Numbered from the stretch's first letter, positions 45,676 to 54,363 are shown. The stretch: 64,000 nt of DNA from Cupriavidus oxalaticus (GCF_016894385.1 NZ_CP069812.1:992001-1056000); one strand, 5' to 3'. The notes: generated by a model not told the origin, from the letters alone. Program-made: numbers and translations.

Positions 45676-45833
45676 CGCCTGAGCGGCTGGCTATCAATTC
45701 ATCGGCGTGGGTGGTTCGGGCGGTGGTGATTTCCGTTCGATGTGGGTGGTGGTTCGGACCTGCTACGCCAGGTGAGTTTGGGATGGTGGCTGCGTTAATC
45801 CACTATTGGACGATCCCCATGCAGAGCGTAGGC

Positions 45834-45928
45834 CGCCTGCTGCCGGCGTCAACGCGGGGACGCCTTCGGCTGCGCTGCGCGCGCTCAGTATCGTAGGTTT
45901 TGCGCGCTGGCACTCCGTGGGGGCGCTG
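45834..45928 (+). repeat. Inner inverted repeat, left arm
   Basis: About 95 bases resemble the complement of 46026-46119 at roughly 70 percent identity by eye, with the best block being CGGCTGCGCTGCGCGC. It lies between the outer arm and the central palindrome. Confidence 0.65.
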
Positions 45929-45941
45929 GCCCTCACCCCCG

Positions 45942-45967
45942 CCCCTCTCCCGCTCGCGGGAGAGGGG
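45942..45967. repeat. REP-like palindrome, copy R6
   Basis: CCCCTCTCCCG (45942-45952) pairs with CGGGAGAGGGG (45957-45967) around CTCG. It is preceded by ccctcacccccg and followed by agcaaac, the same flanks as other copies. It sits near the centre of symmetry of the island (about 45975). Confidence 0.9.
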
Positions 45968-46025
45968 AGCAAACAAGCGAGGAGGGACAGGCTTGTGGGC
46001 TCATCGGCGATAACTCCAAGCGAGC

Positions 46026-46119
46026 GCAGCGACGCGTTCCGTGCCAAGGCCCGTGACCTGAGATACTGCCGGCGCGCAGCGCAGCCGTAGGCGTTCCTAT
46101 GTTGCCGTCAGCAGCAGGG
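46026..46119 (-). repeat. Inner inverted repeat, right arm
   Basis: Reverse-complement partner of 45834-45928. Read on the minus strand it starts with ctgctgacggcaac and includes the shared cggctgcgctgcgcgc block. Confidence 0.65.
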
Positions 46120-46273
46120 GCCACGCCCAGCTCTGGGCTCGTTCAACCATCGCGTCGATCCCGCGCCACCGTGGCGCACCAAGGCGTCAGGCAGTCCCGC
46201 TCTGCAACGAAGCCAAGCCCCGTACGAAATCCCAGGCACACTACGATAAGAGTGACCGCCCGCAGGGCCGCAA

Positions 46274-46421
46274 ACGCGCTTTTTGGTTACTTTTTGGCGC
46301 TCGGCCAAAAAGTGACCCGCCCAGGAGGGCGGAACCAGGCGGTTCAACGGCCGACAGCATGTCACCAACAGCGACAGACCAGCGCTAAAACAGGCAACAG
46401 CATGTCATCAACCGCGACAAC
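46274..46421 (-). repeat. Outer inverted repeat, right arm
   Basis: Partner of the left arm: 46274-46375 matches with one mismatch, and weaker similarity runs on to about 46421. It contains the mirrored ACTTTTTGGC hairpin and two copies of the GATGACATGCTGT-type motif. Confidence 0.92.
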
Positions 46422-46431
46422 ACGTCCCCCC

Positions 46432-47508
46432 TCACCCCCCAGCCTTCTTCGCATACTCCCACCCCATCTCCGCCATCGGCCGCGCCCGCTTACCCGCATC
46501 CGTAGCCTGCGCCGACGAAGCCGTTCCATCCACCACGCGCTTCATGATCCCCTGCAGAATCCCGGCAATACGGAACATGCTGAAGGCAAGATAGAAATTC
46601 CAGTCGCCAGTGATCGCACGCCCGGTGCGCTGCTCGTACATGCGGCGATACGTTGCCTCGTCAGGAATCCCCAATCCGGCATAGTCCAGCCCCGCAATCC
46701 CGCGGAACTGCCCCGGCGCGATATGCCAGCTCATGCAGTGGTAGCTGAAGTCCGCCATCGGGTGCCCCAGCGTGGACAACTCCCAGTCCAGCACCGCGAG
46801 CACGCGCGGCTCCGTTGGATGGAACATCAGGTTGTCCAGCCGGTAATCGCCATGCACGATCGACGTCAGGTCCGCGTCTTCCTGCGGAATATGCTGCGGC
46901 AGCCAGTCCATCAGCGCATCCATGGCCGGGATCGACTCGGTCTCCGACAGCTTGTATTGCTTGGTCCAGCGCTCGATCTGGCGCTGGAAGTAGTTGCCGG
47001 GCTTGCCGTAGTCCCCCAGCCCGATGGCGTTGTAATCGACGGTATGCAGCGCGGCGATGACGCGATTCATCTCGTCATAGATGGCACTGCGCTCGGCCTT
47101 GTCCATGCCGGGCAGCGACTGGTCCCACAGCACGCGGCCGGCGACGAACTCCATGATGTAGAAGGCGCGGCCGATCACCGATTCGTCTTCGCACAGCGCA
47201 TACATGCGCGCCACCGGCACGTCGGTGCCGGCGAGGGCGGCCATCACGCGGTATTCGCGCTCGATGGCATGTGCGGACGGCAGCAGCTTGCTCTTGGGGC
47301 CGGGCTTGGCGCGCATCACATAGGTCTGGCCCGGCGTGACCAGCTTGAAGGTCGGGTTGGACTGCCCGCCCTTGAACTGCTCGATGGTCAGCGGGCCGGC
47401 AAAGCCCTCCACGTGCTGGCGCATCCAGGCTTCCAGCGCATCGGTGTCGAAGCGTTGCTGGTCTGCCACCGGGCGCGTGCCCTCGAAGTGCGATACGTTG
47501 CTCGTCAT
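46432..47508 (-). CDS. Phosphotransferase (APH-like) family protein
   Basis: A 358-residue kinase-fold protein of the aminoglycoside phosphotransferase/ACAD10-like family. The nucleotide-binding strand is near FKGGQSNPTFKLVT, the catalytic loop is IVHGDYRLDNLMFHP (about residues 207-221) and the metal-binding Asp is in VLDWELSTLGHPMAD. Such proteins accompany acyl-CoA dehydrogenases; eukaryotic ACAD10/11 relatives phosphorylate 4-hydroxyacyl-CoAs, so a role on hydroxylated acyl-CoAs is possible. GGAGA precedes the ATG. It is the last gene of the leftward operon from 50715. Confidence 0.9.
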   Translation of the reverse strand: MTSNVSHFEGTRPVADQQRFDTDALEAWMRQHVEGFAGPLTIEQFKGGQSNPTFKLVTPGQTYVMRAKPGPKSKLLPSAHAIEREYRVMAALAGTDVPVARMYALCEDESVIGRAFYIMEFVAGRVLWDQSLPGMDKAERSAIYDEMNRVIAALHTVDYNAIGLGDYGKPGNYFQRQIERWTKQYKLSETESIPAMDALMDWLPQHIPQEDADLTSIVHGDYRLDNLMFHPTEPRVLAVLDWELSTLGHPMADFSYHCMSWHIAPGQFRGIAGLDYAGLGIPDEATYRRMYEQRTGRAITGDWNFYLAFSMFRIAGILQGIMKRVVDGTASSAQATDAGKRARPMAEMGWEYAKKAGG

Positions 47509-47558
47509 GCTGTCTCCGTTGGTTTTCTGTTCGGGTTCGGTTGGATGGCTTGGGTGAC

Positions 47559-48284
47559 TCAGGCGGCCGGCTGGCGTCCGCGCAAATACTGGTGCAGCAG
47601 CACTTCCATGGTGGTGTGGCGCGAGCCGCTGTGGACGGGCGTGGGCGGCGAGTAGTTGGTCATGCGCACCACCCAGTCGAGCGGGCCGTCGCCCATGTCG
47701 AGCACATTGATGCAGCCCGCCGTCTGCAGCAGCGAGCCGAACAGCACGCGCCGCCCACAGGTGATGGCCTGCGACAGGATGGCGCGGTTGGTGCCGCCGT
47801 GCAGCACCATCAGCACGGTGTCCCATTCCGGGTCTTCGCGCAGGCGATCGAGCCCGGGCAGCACGCGGTCGAGAAAGGCGCCGATGGTCTCGCCATTGAG
47901 AAAGCGCTTGTCTTCGGGGACCTCGCCTTCGAAGGCGCCGACGAAGGCGTCGCGCAGGTCGGCATCGGCGATCGCGGACAAGTCGCCGCCGCGGATCTCC
48001 TGGAATTCTGGCCAGACCTCGGGCACCACGCCGTCCATCTCGGGCAGTTCGGCCAGCACGCGCTCGGCGGTCTCGACCGTGCGCGGCAGGCCACTGACGA
48101 TGACGCGATCGAAGCGGATCTGCTCGGCGGCAAAGGTGCGTCCGGCGGCGGTGGCCTGCATGCGGCCGGTTTCGTTGAGCGGCACCATCTCCGGCAGGGC
48201 GGGACGCCCGCCTTCATCGAAATACGAGACGGCACCATGCCGCATCAGGTAGATGCGGCGACGCGAGGACGGCGGCAATTCCAT
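47559..48284 (-). CDS. Histidine phosphatase family protein
   Basis: A 241-residue protein of the phosphoglycerate-mutase-like superfamily. The catalytic RHG motif is at residues 15-17 (IYLMRHGAVS) and the second catalytic His is in VLMVLHGGTNRAILS (about residue 156). ERVLAELPEMDGVVPEVWPE lies between them. The substrate is unknown. It is placed between an enoyl-CoA hydratase and a phosphotransferase gene, so it may act on a phosphorylated intermediate made by the kinase-fold neighbour (inference). AAGGAGAC precedes the ATG. Confidence 0.88.
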   Translation of the reverse strand: MELPPSSRRRIYLMRHGAVSYFDEGGRPALPEMVPLNETGRMQATAAGRTFAAEQIRFDRVIVSGLPRTVETAERVLAELPEMDGVVPEVWPEFQEIRGGDLSAIADADLRDAFVGAFEGEVPEDKRFLNGETIGAFLDRVLPGLDRLREDPEWDTVLMVLHGGTNRAILSQAITCGRRVLFGSLLQTAGCINVLDMGDGPLDWVVRMTNYSPPTPVHSGSRHTTMEVLLHQYLRGRQPAA

Positions 48285-48365
48285 GCGTTGTCTCCTTGTG
48301 TTGTGCGGGCGTGCCCGTCTGTTGCGGGCTTGCCATGAAGACGGGCAGAGGCCCGTCCGGGTCTG

Positions 48366-49145
48366 TCAGCGGTACTGCGGCTTGCGTTTCTCCAGGAAAG
48401 CGCTGATGCCTTCGCCGCCATCCGGGTGATGCAGCGCGGCGACAAAGTTGTCGCGCTCGGCCAGCAGGTGTTCGTCGAGCGAGGCCGTGGCCGCATAGTT
48501 GATCAGGCCCTTGATGCGGCCGACCGCATGCGGCGATTGCCTGGCCAGGCCTGCGGCCAGGCGCAGCGACTCGGCCAGCGCCTCGCCCGACGGCGTGACG
48601 CGGTTGACGAGGCCGAACTGGGCCAGCCGCTCGCCGCTGACCGGCTTGCCTTCCATCATCAGCTCGCTGGCGAGCTGGCGCGGCAGCGCGCGCGCCAGTT
48701 CGTACGAGCCGCCGCCATCGGGCGTGAGCCCGACCGAGACGTAGGCCATCACGAACTTGGCGTCGCTGGCCGCGACCACGAAGTCGCACGCCAGCACCAG
48801 CGACAGGCCGGCGCCGGCGGCCGCGCCTTCCACCGCCGCGATGATCGGCTTGGGAAAGGCGTGCAGCGAGCGGATAAAGCCGTTCAGCACTTCGATGCTG
48901 GCGGCCTGCACCTCGGGCGGCTGGCTGCGGTTGCCCAGCAGCCGGTTCAGGTTGCCGCCGGCGCAGAACATGCCGTCGGCACCGGTGAAGATCACCGCGC
49001 GGATCGAATCGTCGGCGGCGGCCGCGTCGAGCGCCGCCTTGGAGCCCGCATAGATGTCCGGGTGCAGCGCGTTGCGCGCCTCGGGGTTCGAGATGGTCAG
49101 GACCAGCGTCGAATCGACGCGTTCGGATAGCAGTTGTGCGGGCAT
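48366..49145 (-). CDS. Enoyl-CoA hydratase/isomerase family protein
   Basis: A 259-residue crotonase-fold protein. The oxyanion-hole strands are present (MFCAGGNLNRL and AAVEGAAAGAGLSLVLACDF). The second catalytic region reads VGLTPDGGGSYELARALPR, with an Asp as in PaaG-type isomerases where classical hydratases carry a Glu, so isomerase or a different hydratase activity is likely. It follows the 3-hydroxyacyl-CoA dehydrogenase gene by 46 bases. Start 49145 (MPAQLLSERV) is the ATG nearest the domain. Confidence 0.9.
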   Translation of the reverse strand: MPAQLLSERVDSTLVLTISNPEARNALHPDIYAGSKAALDAAAADDSIRAVIFTGADGMFCAGGNLNRLLGNRSQPPEVQAASIEVLNGFIRSLHAFPKPIIAAVEGAAAGAGLSLVLACDFVVAASDAKFVMAYVSVGLTPDGGGSYELARALPRQLASELMMEGKPVSGERLAQFGLVNRVTPSGEALAESLRLAAGLARQSPHAVGRIKGLINYAATASLDEHLLAERDNFVAALHHPDGGEGISAFLEKRKPQYR

Positions 49146-49191
49146 GGGGCGGACTCTGGAAACCGGACTCTGAAAACGATAAGGAACGGAC

Positions 49192-50715
49192 TTACTGCTC
49201 TTCGGCCAGCAGCGACAGGCCGAGGCCGGCACGGCGCCACAGCCACGGGCTCGGGCGGTAACGCATGTCGCCGGTCAGCGCCTCCATGTTGCGCAGCGTT
49301 TCCAGCACCAGCTGCGGGCCGACCGCGTCGCCGAGCGCCAGCGGGCCCTTCGGGTAGCCGAGGCCGAGGTTCACGGCGAGGTCGATGTCCGCCGGCGTGG
49401 CGATGCGCTGCTGCGCGATATCGCTGGCGATATTGATGATGCAGCAGAGCACGCGCTGGGCAACGAAGCCGGCCGAGTCGCGGATCAGCGTGACCGGCAC
49501 GCCGTCGCTGCCAAAGAGGCCATGCGCGGCATCGCGCGCGGCGGCGCGGGTGGCCGGCGTGGTCATCAGCGTGCGGCGCCTGGTGGCCTCGAACGGCAGC
49601 AGCGTGTCGATGGCGACGGTGCGGGCCGGGTCCAGGCCCTGCTGCAGCGCGCTGGTGGTGGCGTCCAGGCCCAGCGGCGTGACGACGATGAGCGCATCGG
49701 CAGACGGCTTGTTGCCGCCTTCCGGGGTCACGCCCAGCGCGCCCAGCAGCCTGGTCACCATGGCGTGGCCGCGCTCGCTGTCATGGCTGACCCAGACGCT
49801 CGTCGGGCGCGCGCCCGGCACCGCGGCGGCGGCCGGCACCTGCTTCTGGCCATCGGCGTAGCGGTAGAAGCCGGCGCCGGCCTTGCGGCCGATCAGCCCG
49901 CCGACCGCGCGGATCGCCGTGATCGGCGACGGACGGTAGCGCGGCTCCTGGTAGAACTGGTTGTAGATCGACTCCATCACCGGGTGCGACACGTCCAGCC
50001 CGGTCAGGTCCATCAGCTCGAACGGGCCCATGCGGAAGCCGGCCTGCTCGCGCATGATGTTGTCGATGTCGGCAAACTCGGCCACGCCTTCCTGCGCGAC
50101 CTTCAGGCCTTCGATATTCATGCCGCGGCCGGCATGGTTGACGATAAAGCCCGGCATGTCCTTGCAGCGCACCGGGGTATGGCCCATGCGGCGCGACAGC
50201 GCCATCAGCGCGTCGCCCACCGTGGGGTCGCCCGACAGGCCGTCGATGACCTCGACCACCTTCATCAGCGGCACCGGGTTGAAGAAGTGGTAGCCGGCGA
50301 TGCGGCCCGGGTGCTTCGAACCCACGGCGATCGCGGTGATCGACAGCGACGAGGTGTTCGAGGCGATAATCGCGTTGTCGCGCAGGATCGCTTCCAGCTT
50401 CGCGATCAGGTCGCGCTTGACTTCCAGCTTCTCGACAATGGCTTCCAGCACCATGTCGCAGTCGGCCAGGTCTTCCAGCGCGCCGCAGGGCTTGACGCGG
50501 GCCAGCGTGGCCTCGGCGTCGGCGGCGCTGATCTTGCCCTTGTCGGCGAGCTTGGCCAGCGTGTCCTGCAGGTACTGGCGGGCGGCGGCCACAGCTTGCG
50601 GGTTGGCGTCGTACAGGTTGACGGTCAGGCCAGCCTGGGCGGCGATCTGCGCGATGCCGCGGCCCATGGCGCCGGTGCCGACGATGCCCAGCGTGTCGAT
50701 GGTGAAAGTGCTCAT
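49192..50715 (-). CDS. 3-hydroxyacyl-CoA dehydrogenase, PaaH-like
   Basis: A 507-residue protein with a Rossmann NAD-binding start GIVGTGAMGRGIAQIAAQAG (about residues 10-29), the catalytic-His region YHFFNPVPLMKVVEVI near residue 140 and two C-terminal 3HCDH domains. The length and double C-domain fit PaaH-type enzymes rather than the short 280-residue form. It oxidises an (S)-3-hydroxyacyl-CoA with NAD. Tandem ATGs at 50718 and 50715 are both possible. It heads the leftward operon, with an operator-like palindrome 30 bases upstream. Confidence 0.9.
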   Translation of the reverse strand: MSTFTIDTLGIVGTGAMGRGIAQIAAQAGLTVNLYDANPQAVAAARQYLQDTLAKLADKGKISAADAEATLARVKPCGALEDLADCDMVLEAIVEKLEVKRDLIAKLEAILRDNAIIASNTSSLSITAIAVGSKHPGRIAGYHFFNPVPLMKVVEVIDGLSGDPTVGDALMALSRRMGHTPVRCKDMPGFIVNHAGRGMNIEGLKVAQEGVAEFADIDNIMREQAGFRMGPFELMDLTGLDVSHPVMESIYNQFYQEPRYRPSPITAIRAVGGLIGRKAGAGFYRYADGQKQVPAAAAVPGARPTSVWVSHDSERGHAMVTRLLGALGVTPEGGNKPSADALIVVTPLGLDATTSALQQGLDPARTVAIDTLLPFEATRRRTLMTTPATRAAARDAAHGLFGSDGVPVTLIRDSAGFVAQRVLCCIINIASDIAQQRIATPADIDLAVNLGLGYPKGPLALGDAVGPQLVLETLRNMEALTGDMRYRPSPWLWRRAGLGLSLLAEEQ

Positions 50716-50744
50716 CATTCGTCCCAAAAGTTGTGGTTAAATTA

Positions 50745-50756
50745 GCACGATCGTAC
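50745..50756. promoter_or_regulatory. Palindromic operator-like site C
   Basis: GCACGATCGTAC, core ACGATCGT, lies 30 bases upstream of the leftward 3-hydroxyacyl-CoA dehydrogenase start and 147 bases before the rightward GST. It shares the preceding ttagcacga with site B at 9957-9968. A TAATTT just downstream on the minus strand could be its -10 box. Confidence 0.5.
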
Positions 50757-50902
50757 GTTTTTTGCATCTTTCCGAACAGACCGGAAGGGCAGGCGGCGTG
50801 CGCTGATCGGCCAGGCCGGACACGGCAGGCCCCGGATGGTCCACAATCCCCCTCAGACCCGTGCTCGTGCGGGCGATCATTCCAACGACGGAGAGAGACG
50901 AC

Positions 50903-51547
50903 ATGCTGAAGCTCTGCGGTTTTGCCGCCAGCAACTACTACAACAAAGTGAAGCTGGCGCTGCTGGAAAAGAACGTGCCGTTCGAAGAGGTGCTGGCCTG
51001 GATCGGCGAGACCGATCCGGCCGCAACGCCGGCGGGCAAGGTGCCCTACATGATCACCGAATCCGGCTCGCTGTGCGAGTCGGAAGTCATCGTCGAATAC
51101 CTGGAAGCGGCTTACCCGCAGACGCCGCTGCTGCCGAAGGACCCGCTGCAGGCCGGCAAGGTGCGCGAGATCGTCACCTTCATGGAGCTGTACCTGGAAC
51201 TGACGGCGCGCGAGCTGTATGCGGAAGCGTTCTTCGGCGGCAAGGTCAGCGACAGCGTCAAGGAGCGCCAGCACAAGCTGCTGGCGCGCTATATCCCGGC
51301 GTTTGCCAGGCTGGCGAAGTTCTCGCCGTATATCGCCGGCGATAGCTTCACGCTGGCCGATTGCGCGGCGGCGGTGCACCTGCCGCTGGTGTCGTCGTGC
51401 ACCAAGATCATCTATGGCACGGATATGCTGGCTGACCTGCCGGTCAAGGATTACCTGAAGACGCTGTCGCAGCGCGAGTCGGTGCAGAAGGTCAACGCGG
51501 ACCGGAAGGCGAATACCGAGCTGATGATGAGCCGCAGCAAGAAGTAA
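50903..51547 (+). CDS. Glutathione S-transferase family protein
   Basis: A 214-residue GST. The thioredoxin-like N-domain starts MLKLCGFAASNYYNKVKLAL, with a candidate catalytic Ser or Cys at its first turn, then GKVPYMI (cis-Pro) and ESEVIVEYLEAAYP for glutathione binding. The C-domain carries SFTLADCAAAVHLPLV. Start 50903 follows GGAGAGAG. It is divergent from the acyl-CoA operon. The substrate is unknown. Confidence 0.9.
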   Translation: MLKLCGFAASNYYNKVKLALLEKNVPFEEVLAWIGETDPAATPAGKVPYMITESGSLCESEVIVEYLEAAYPQTPLLPKDPLQAGKVREIVTFMELYLELTARELYAEAFFGGKVSDSVKERQHKLLARYIPAFARLAKFSPYIAGDSFTLADCAAAVHLPLVSSCTKIIYGTDMLADLPVKDYLKTLSQRESVQKVNADRKANTELMMSRSKK

Positions 51548-51579
51548 GCGGTTCGACCAAGCGATTCGATTTGCCACTT

Positions 51580-51619
51580 GTTTGCTCCCCTCTCCCGCTT
51601 GCGGGAGAGGGGAGCAAAC
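51580..51619. repeat. REP-like palindrome, copy R7
   Basis: The longest perfect copy: 19-base arms (51580-51598 and 51601-51619) around TT, from GTTTGCTCC to GGAGCAAAC. It begins 33 bases after the GST stop. Confidence 0.92.
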
Positions 51620-51647
51620 ATGCCGGCCCGCGAAGGCATCAGGAAGC

Positions 51648-51678
51648 AAAAACGCCCGCAAATCGCGGGCGTTTTTTT
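51648..51678. terminator. Bidirectional terminator between GST and aminotransferase
   Basis: ACGCCCGC (51652-51659) pairs with GCGGGCGT (51665-51672), with A-rich sequence on the left and seven T on the right, so it can stop transcription from both sides. Confidence 0.9.
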
Positions 51679-51693
51679 GTCTGAGCGATTGCT

Positions 51694-52866
51694 TTAAAGC
51701 TTCCCCAACCTCTCCAGCGCCAGCGCCAGCGTCTCTTCCTTCTTCGCAAAACAGAACCGCACCACGCCCGACTCACGCGGCTGCGAATAGAACGCCGACA
51801 CCGGAATCGCCGCCACGCCGATCTCGCGCGTCAGCCACATGGCGAAGTCCGCCTCGCTCAGGTCGGAAATGGCCGAGTAGTCGACACACTGGAAGTAGGT
51901 GCCATCCGACGGCAGCAGCTTGAAGCGCGAACCGGCCAGCCCCGCGCGGAAGACATCGCGCTTGGCCTGGTAGAACGCCGGCAGCTGCAGGTAGGGCGCG
52001 GGATCCGCCATGTAGTCGGCCAGGCCATGCTGCACCGGCGTATTGACGGTGAACACGTTGAACTGGTGCACCTTGCGGAACTCGGCCATCAGTGCCACCG
52101 GCGCGGCCACGTAGCCGATCTTCCAGCCGGTCACATGATACGTCTTGCCGAAGCTGGAGATCACGAAGCTGCGGCGCGCCAGCTCGGGATGGCGCGAGAC
52201 TGACTCATGCCGCTGGCCGTCGTAGACCATGTGCTCGTAGACCTCGTCGGAGAGCAGCAGGATGTCGGTGCCGGCCAGGATCTGCGCCAGCTTGTCCATG
52301 TCGCCCGCGCGCCAGATCGTGCCGGTGGGGTTGTGCGGCGTGTTGACGAGGATCATGCGCGTGCGCGGGGTGATCGCGGCGGCGAGCTTGTCGAAGGGCA
52401 CGCGGAACTCGGGCGCCTCCAGCGTGACCGGCACGGCGGTGGCGCCGGCCAGTTCGATCGCGGGCAGGTAGCTGTCGTAGCAGGGTTCGAGCACGATCAC
52501 TTCGTCGCCCGGGTGCACGGCGCACAGGATCGCGGTCAGGATGCCCTGCGTGGCGCCGGCGGTGACGGTGATCTCGGACTCCCAGCTGTACTGGCGGCCG
52601 TACAGCGCGGCGATCTTGTCGGCAATGGCCTGGCGCAGGCGCGGCACGCCCGCCATCGGCGGGTACTGGTTATGGCCGGCGCGCATCGCCCCGGTGACGG
52701 CATCGACGATCTTCGGGTCGCAATCGAAGTCCGGAAAGCCCTGGCCCAGGTTGACGGCGTTCTTCTCGATGGCCAGGGCCGACATCACGGTGAAGATGGT
52801 GGTGCCGACGCCGGGCAGGCGCGAGGGCGGCGGGGTCAGGGGAGCGAGCGTGGTGTCTGCGGACAT
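51694..52866 (-). CDS. PLP-dependent aminotransferase, YbdL/methionine type
   Basis: A 390-residue fold-type I class I aminotransferase. Visible marks: NLGQGFPDFDCDPKIVDAV (about residues 39-57), YPPMAGVPRLRQAIA, VTAGATQGI, NTPHNPTGTIW, SDEVYEHMVYDG, and the PLP lysine in SSFGKTYHVTGWKIGYV. The GQGFPDFD start is typical of YbdL and kynurenine-oxoglutarate transaminase relatives that accept methionine and aromatic amino acids. Substrate preference is inferred. Confidence 0.9.
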   Translation of the reverse strand: MSADTTLAPLTPPPSRLPGVGTTIFTVMSALAIEKNAVNLGQGFPDFDCDPKIVDAVTGAMRAGHNQYPPMAGVPRLRQAIADKIAALYGRQYSWESEITVTAGATQGILTAILCAVHPGDEVIVLEPCYDSYLPAIELAGATAVPVTLEAPEFRVPFDKLAAAITPRTRMILVNTPHNPTGTIWRAGDMDKLAQILAGTDILLLSDEVYEHMVYDGQRHESVSRHPELARRSFVISSFGKTYHVTGWKIGYVAAPVALMAEFRKVHQFNVFTVNTPVQHGLADYMADPAPYLQLPAFYQAKRDVFRAGLAGSRFKLLPSDGTYFQCVDYSAISDLSEADFAMWLTREIGVAAIPVSAFYSQPRESGVVRFCFAKKEETLALALERLGKL

Positions 52867-52938
52867 GTTGCGGGCGTGTCGATGCGGTAAGAGGAGGAGC
52901 GCGCGTGCCGAACCGGCCGCGCGCGCGATCCGGCAATT

Positions 52939-53487
52939 CTAAAGCGGATCGGCGGTGATGTCGGCTGTGGTGTCAGTCCGGGCGGCCAGCCAGGCGCCAA
53001 AGCCCGGCGGCGTCAGCACCTCGACCCCGCTGGAGCGGCGCAGGCGGCTGCGCAGCTTGAGCACCGCCTTGTCCTTCGATACCAGGCACGCGGCGCCGGC
53101 AAAGTGGGCCAGCTCGACAAACTTCTGGTCGTCGGTGTCCTTGCAGCGGGGCAGCCTGATGGCATCGGCTTCGTCCTGCGGCGGCAGCGGTTCGACGCGG
53201 GTCAGGCGGTCGACGGTGGCGAGCGCGGCGTCGATATCGACCTCGAAACGGGCAAATTGCGGATAAGCCAGCACACGGCGCAGCTCTTCGCGGCAATCGG
53301 CACGGATCACAGGGGCGATGGTGCCGGCTTCCAGCGCCTGGCGGATCGGCTCGACACGGGGGTCGCGGAAAACCAGCAGGTCGACCCAGATATTGGAGTC
53401 GAGCACCACGCAGGGCGCGCCCGTCAGGGCGGATGTGATGCCGGCGGGGCTGGCGGGATGGTCGGTTCCGGTACTGTCGAGGCGCAT
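52939..53487 (-). CDS. PIN-domain protein, putative toxin-antitoxin RNase
   Basis: A 182-residue protein with a PIN domain from about residue 26. Acidic metal-binding residues are seen in [15 protein letters not shown] (Asp30, Asp36), [10 protein letters not shown] and [13 protein letters not shown], followed by SKDKAVL. It matches the family annotated as toxin component of toxin-antitoxin systems. No antitoxin gene is found on either side: the aminotransferase lies downstream and yaaA is divergent 49 bases away. It may be a solo RNase. Confidence 0.82.
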   Translation of the reverse strand: MRLDSTGTDHPASPAGITSALTGAPCVVLDSNIWVDLLVFRDPRVEPIRQALEAGTIAPVIRADCREELRRVLAYPQFARFEVDIDAALATVDRLTRVEPLPPQDEADAIRLPRCKDTDDQKFVELAHFAGAACLVSKDKAVLKLRSRLRRSSGVEVLTPPGFGAWLAARTDTTADITADPL

Positions 53488-53536
53488 TCGCTACAATCTT
53501 GGCTGGTTTGTCCTTGGCTACTGCCGCGATTTTGCC

Positions 53537-54322
53537 ATGCTCATCGTTTTGTCTCCCGCCAAGTCACTGGACTACGAGACACCCCCACGTATCAAGACCC
53601 ATACGCTGCCGCGTTTCATCGACCGTTCCGCCACGCTGATCGAGCGCCTGCGCAAGCTTGCGCCGCAGGACGTGGGCGCGCTGATGGACATCTCCGACAA
53701 GCTCGCCGTGCTCAATGTCACGCGCTATGCCGAGTGGTCGCCCGAATTTACCGCGGCCAACAGCAAGCAGGCGGTGCTGGCCTTCAACGGCGACGTCTAC
53801 GACGGCCTCGATGCGAAGACGCTGAGCGCCGAGGACCTCGCCTTCGCGCAGAAGCACCTGCGCATCCTGTCCGGCCTGTACGGCGTGCTGCGCCCGCTGG
53901 ACTGGATGCAGCCCTACCGGCTGGAGATGGGCACGCGCCTCGACAACGCCGCCGGCAAGGACCTGTATGCGTTCTGGGGTGACGAGGTCACGCAGACGAT
54001 CAACGGCGACATGGCCGCGCTCAAGCAGGAAGGTGCGCCGGTGCTGGTCAACCTGGCCTCGGAAGAGTATTTCAAGGTGGTGCGGCCCAAGGTGCTGCAG
54101 GCGCGCATCGTCACGCCGGTGTTCGAGGACTGGAAGGGCGGCCGCTACAAGATCATCTCGTTCCACGCCAAGCGCGCGCGCGGCACGATGGCGCGCTACG
54201 CGGTCACGCACCGCATCACCGAGCCGGAAAAGCTCAAGCGCTTCGCCGAGGACGGCTATGCCTTCGATGCCTCCGCTTCCGACGCCGGCCGCTGGGTGTT
54301 CCGCCGCCGCCTGGAAGACTGA
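53537..54322 (+). CDS. yaaA: Peroxide stress protein YaaA
   Basis: A 261-residue DUF328/YaaA protein, recognised by [16 protein letters not shown] at the start, [20 protein letters not shown] near residue 115, [11 protein letters not shown] and [20 protein letters not shown] near the end. In E. coli YaaA lowers free iron and limits damage during hydrogen peroxide stress. Start 53537 matches the family. TACAAT at 53492-53497 is a plausible -10 box. An M14 carboxypeptidase gene follows after 41 bases. Confidence 0.95.
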   Translation: MLIVLSPAKSLDYETPPRIKTHTLPRFIDRSATLIERLRKLAPQDVGALMDISDKLAVLNVTRYAEWSPEFTAANSKQAVLAFNGDVYDGLDAKTLSAEDLAFAQKHLRILSGLYGVLRPLDWMQPYRLEMGTRLDNAAGKDLYAFWGDEVTQTINGDMAALKQEGAPVLVNLASEEYFKVVRPKVLQARIVTPVFEDWKGGRYKIISFHAKRARGTMARYAVTHRITEPEKLKRFAEDGYAFDASASDAGRWVFRRRLED

Positions 54323-54363
54323 ACCCCGGAAGACTGAACCCTAACGCAACGAGACCGCCAGCC

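Larger units (their letters stand above)
45499..46431. other. 933-base gene-free repeat island
   Basis: Reading frames here are made of repeat sequence and I do not support any gene. The island consists of a left repeat copy, a REP-like palindrome and a right copy in inverted order, detailed in the next entries. It lies between the end of ggt copy 2 and the end of the leftward phosphotransferase operon, so it is downstream of genes on both sides. Confidence 0.8.

Noticed and set aside
45434..45682. Small frame ending in a peptide like PSWAGHFLAERQKVTKK
   Set aside because: The same peptide is encoded by the right arm of the inverted repeat (46368 downward on the minus strand), so it is translated repeat DNA and not a gene.
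52939..53536. Toxin-antitoxin pair with the PIN protein
   Set aside because: No antitoxin reading frame could be supported on either side, so only the PIN gene is reported.
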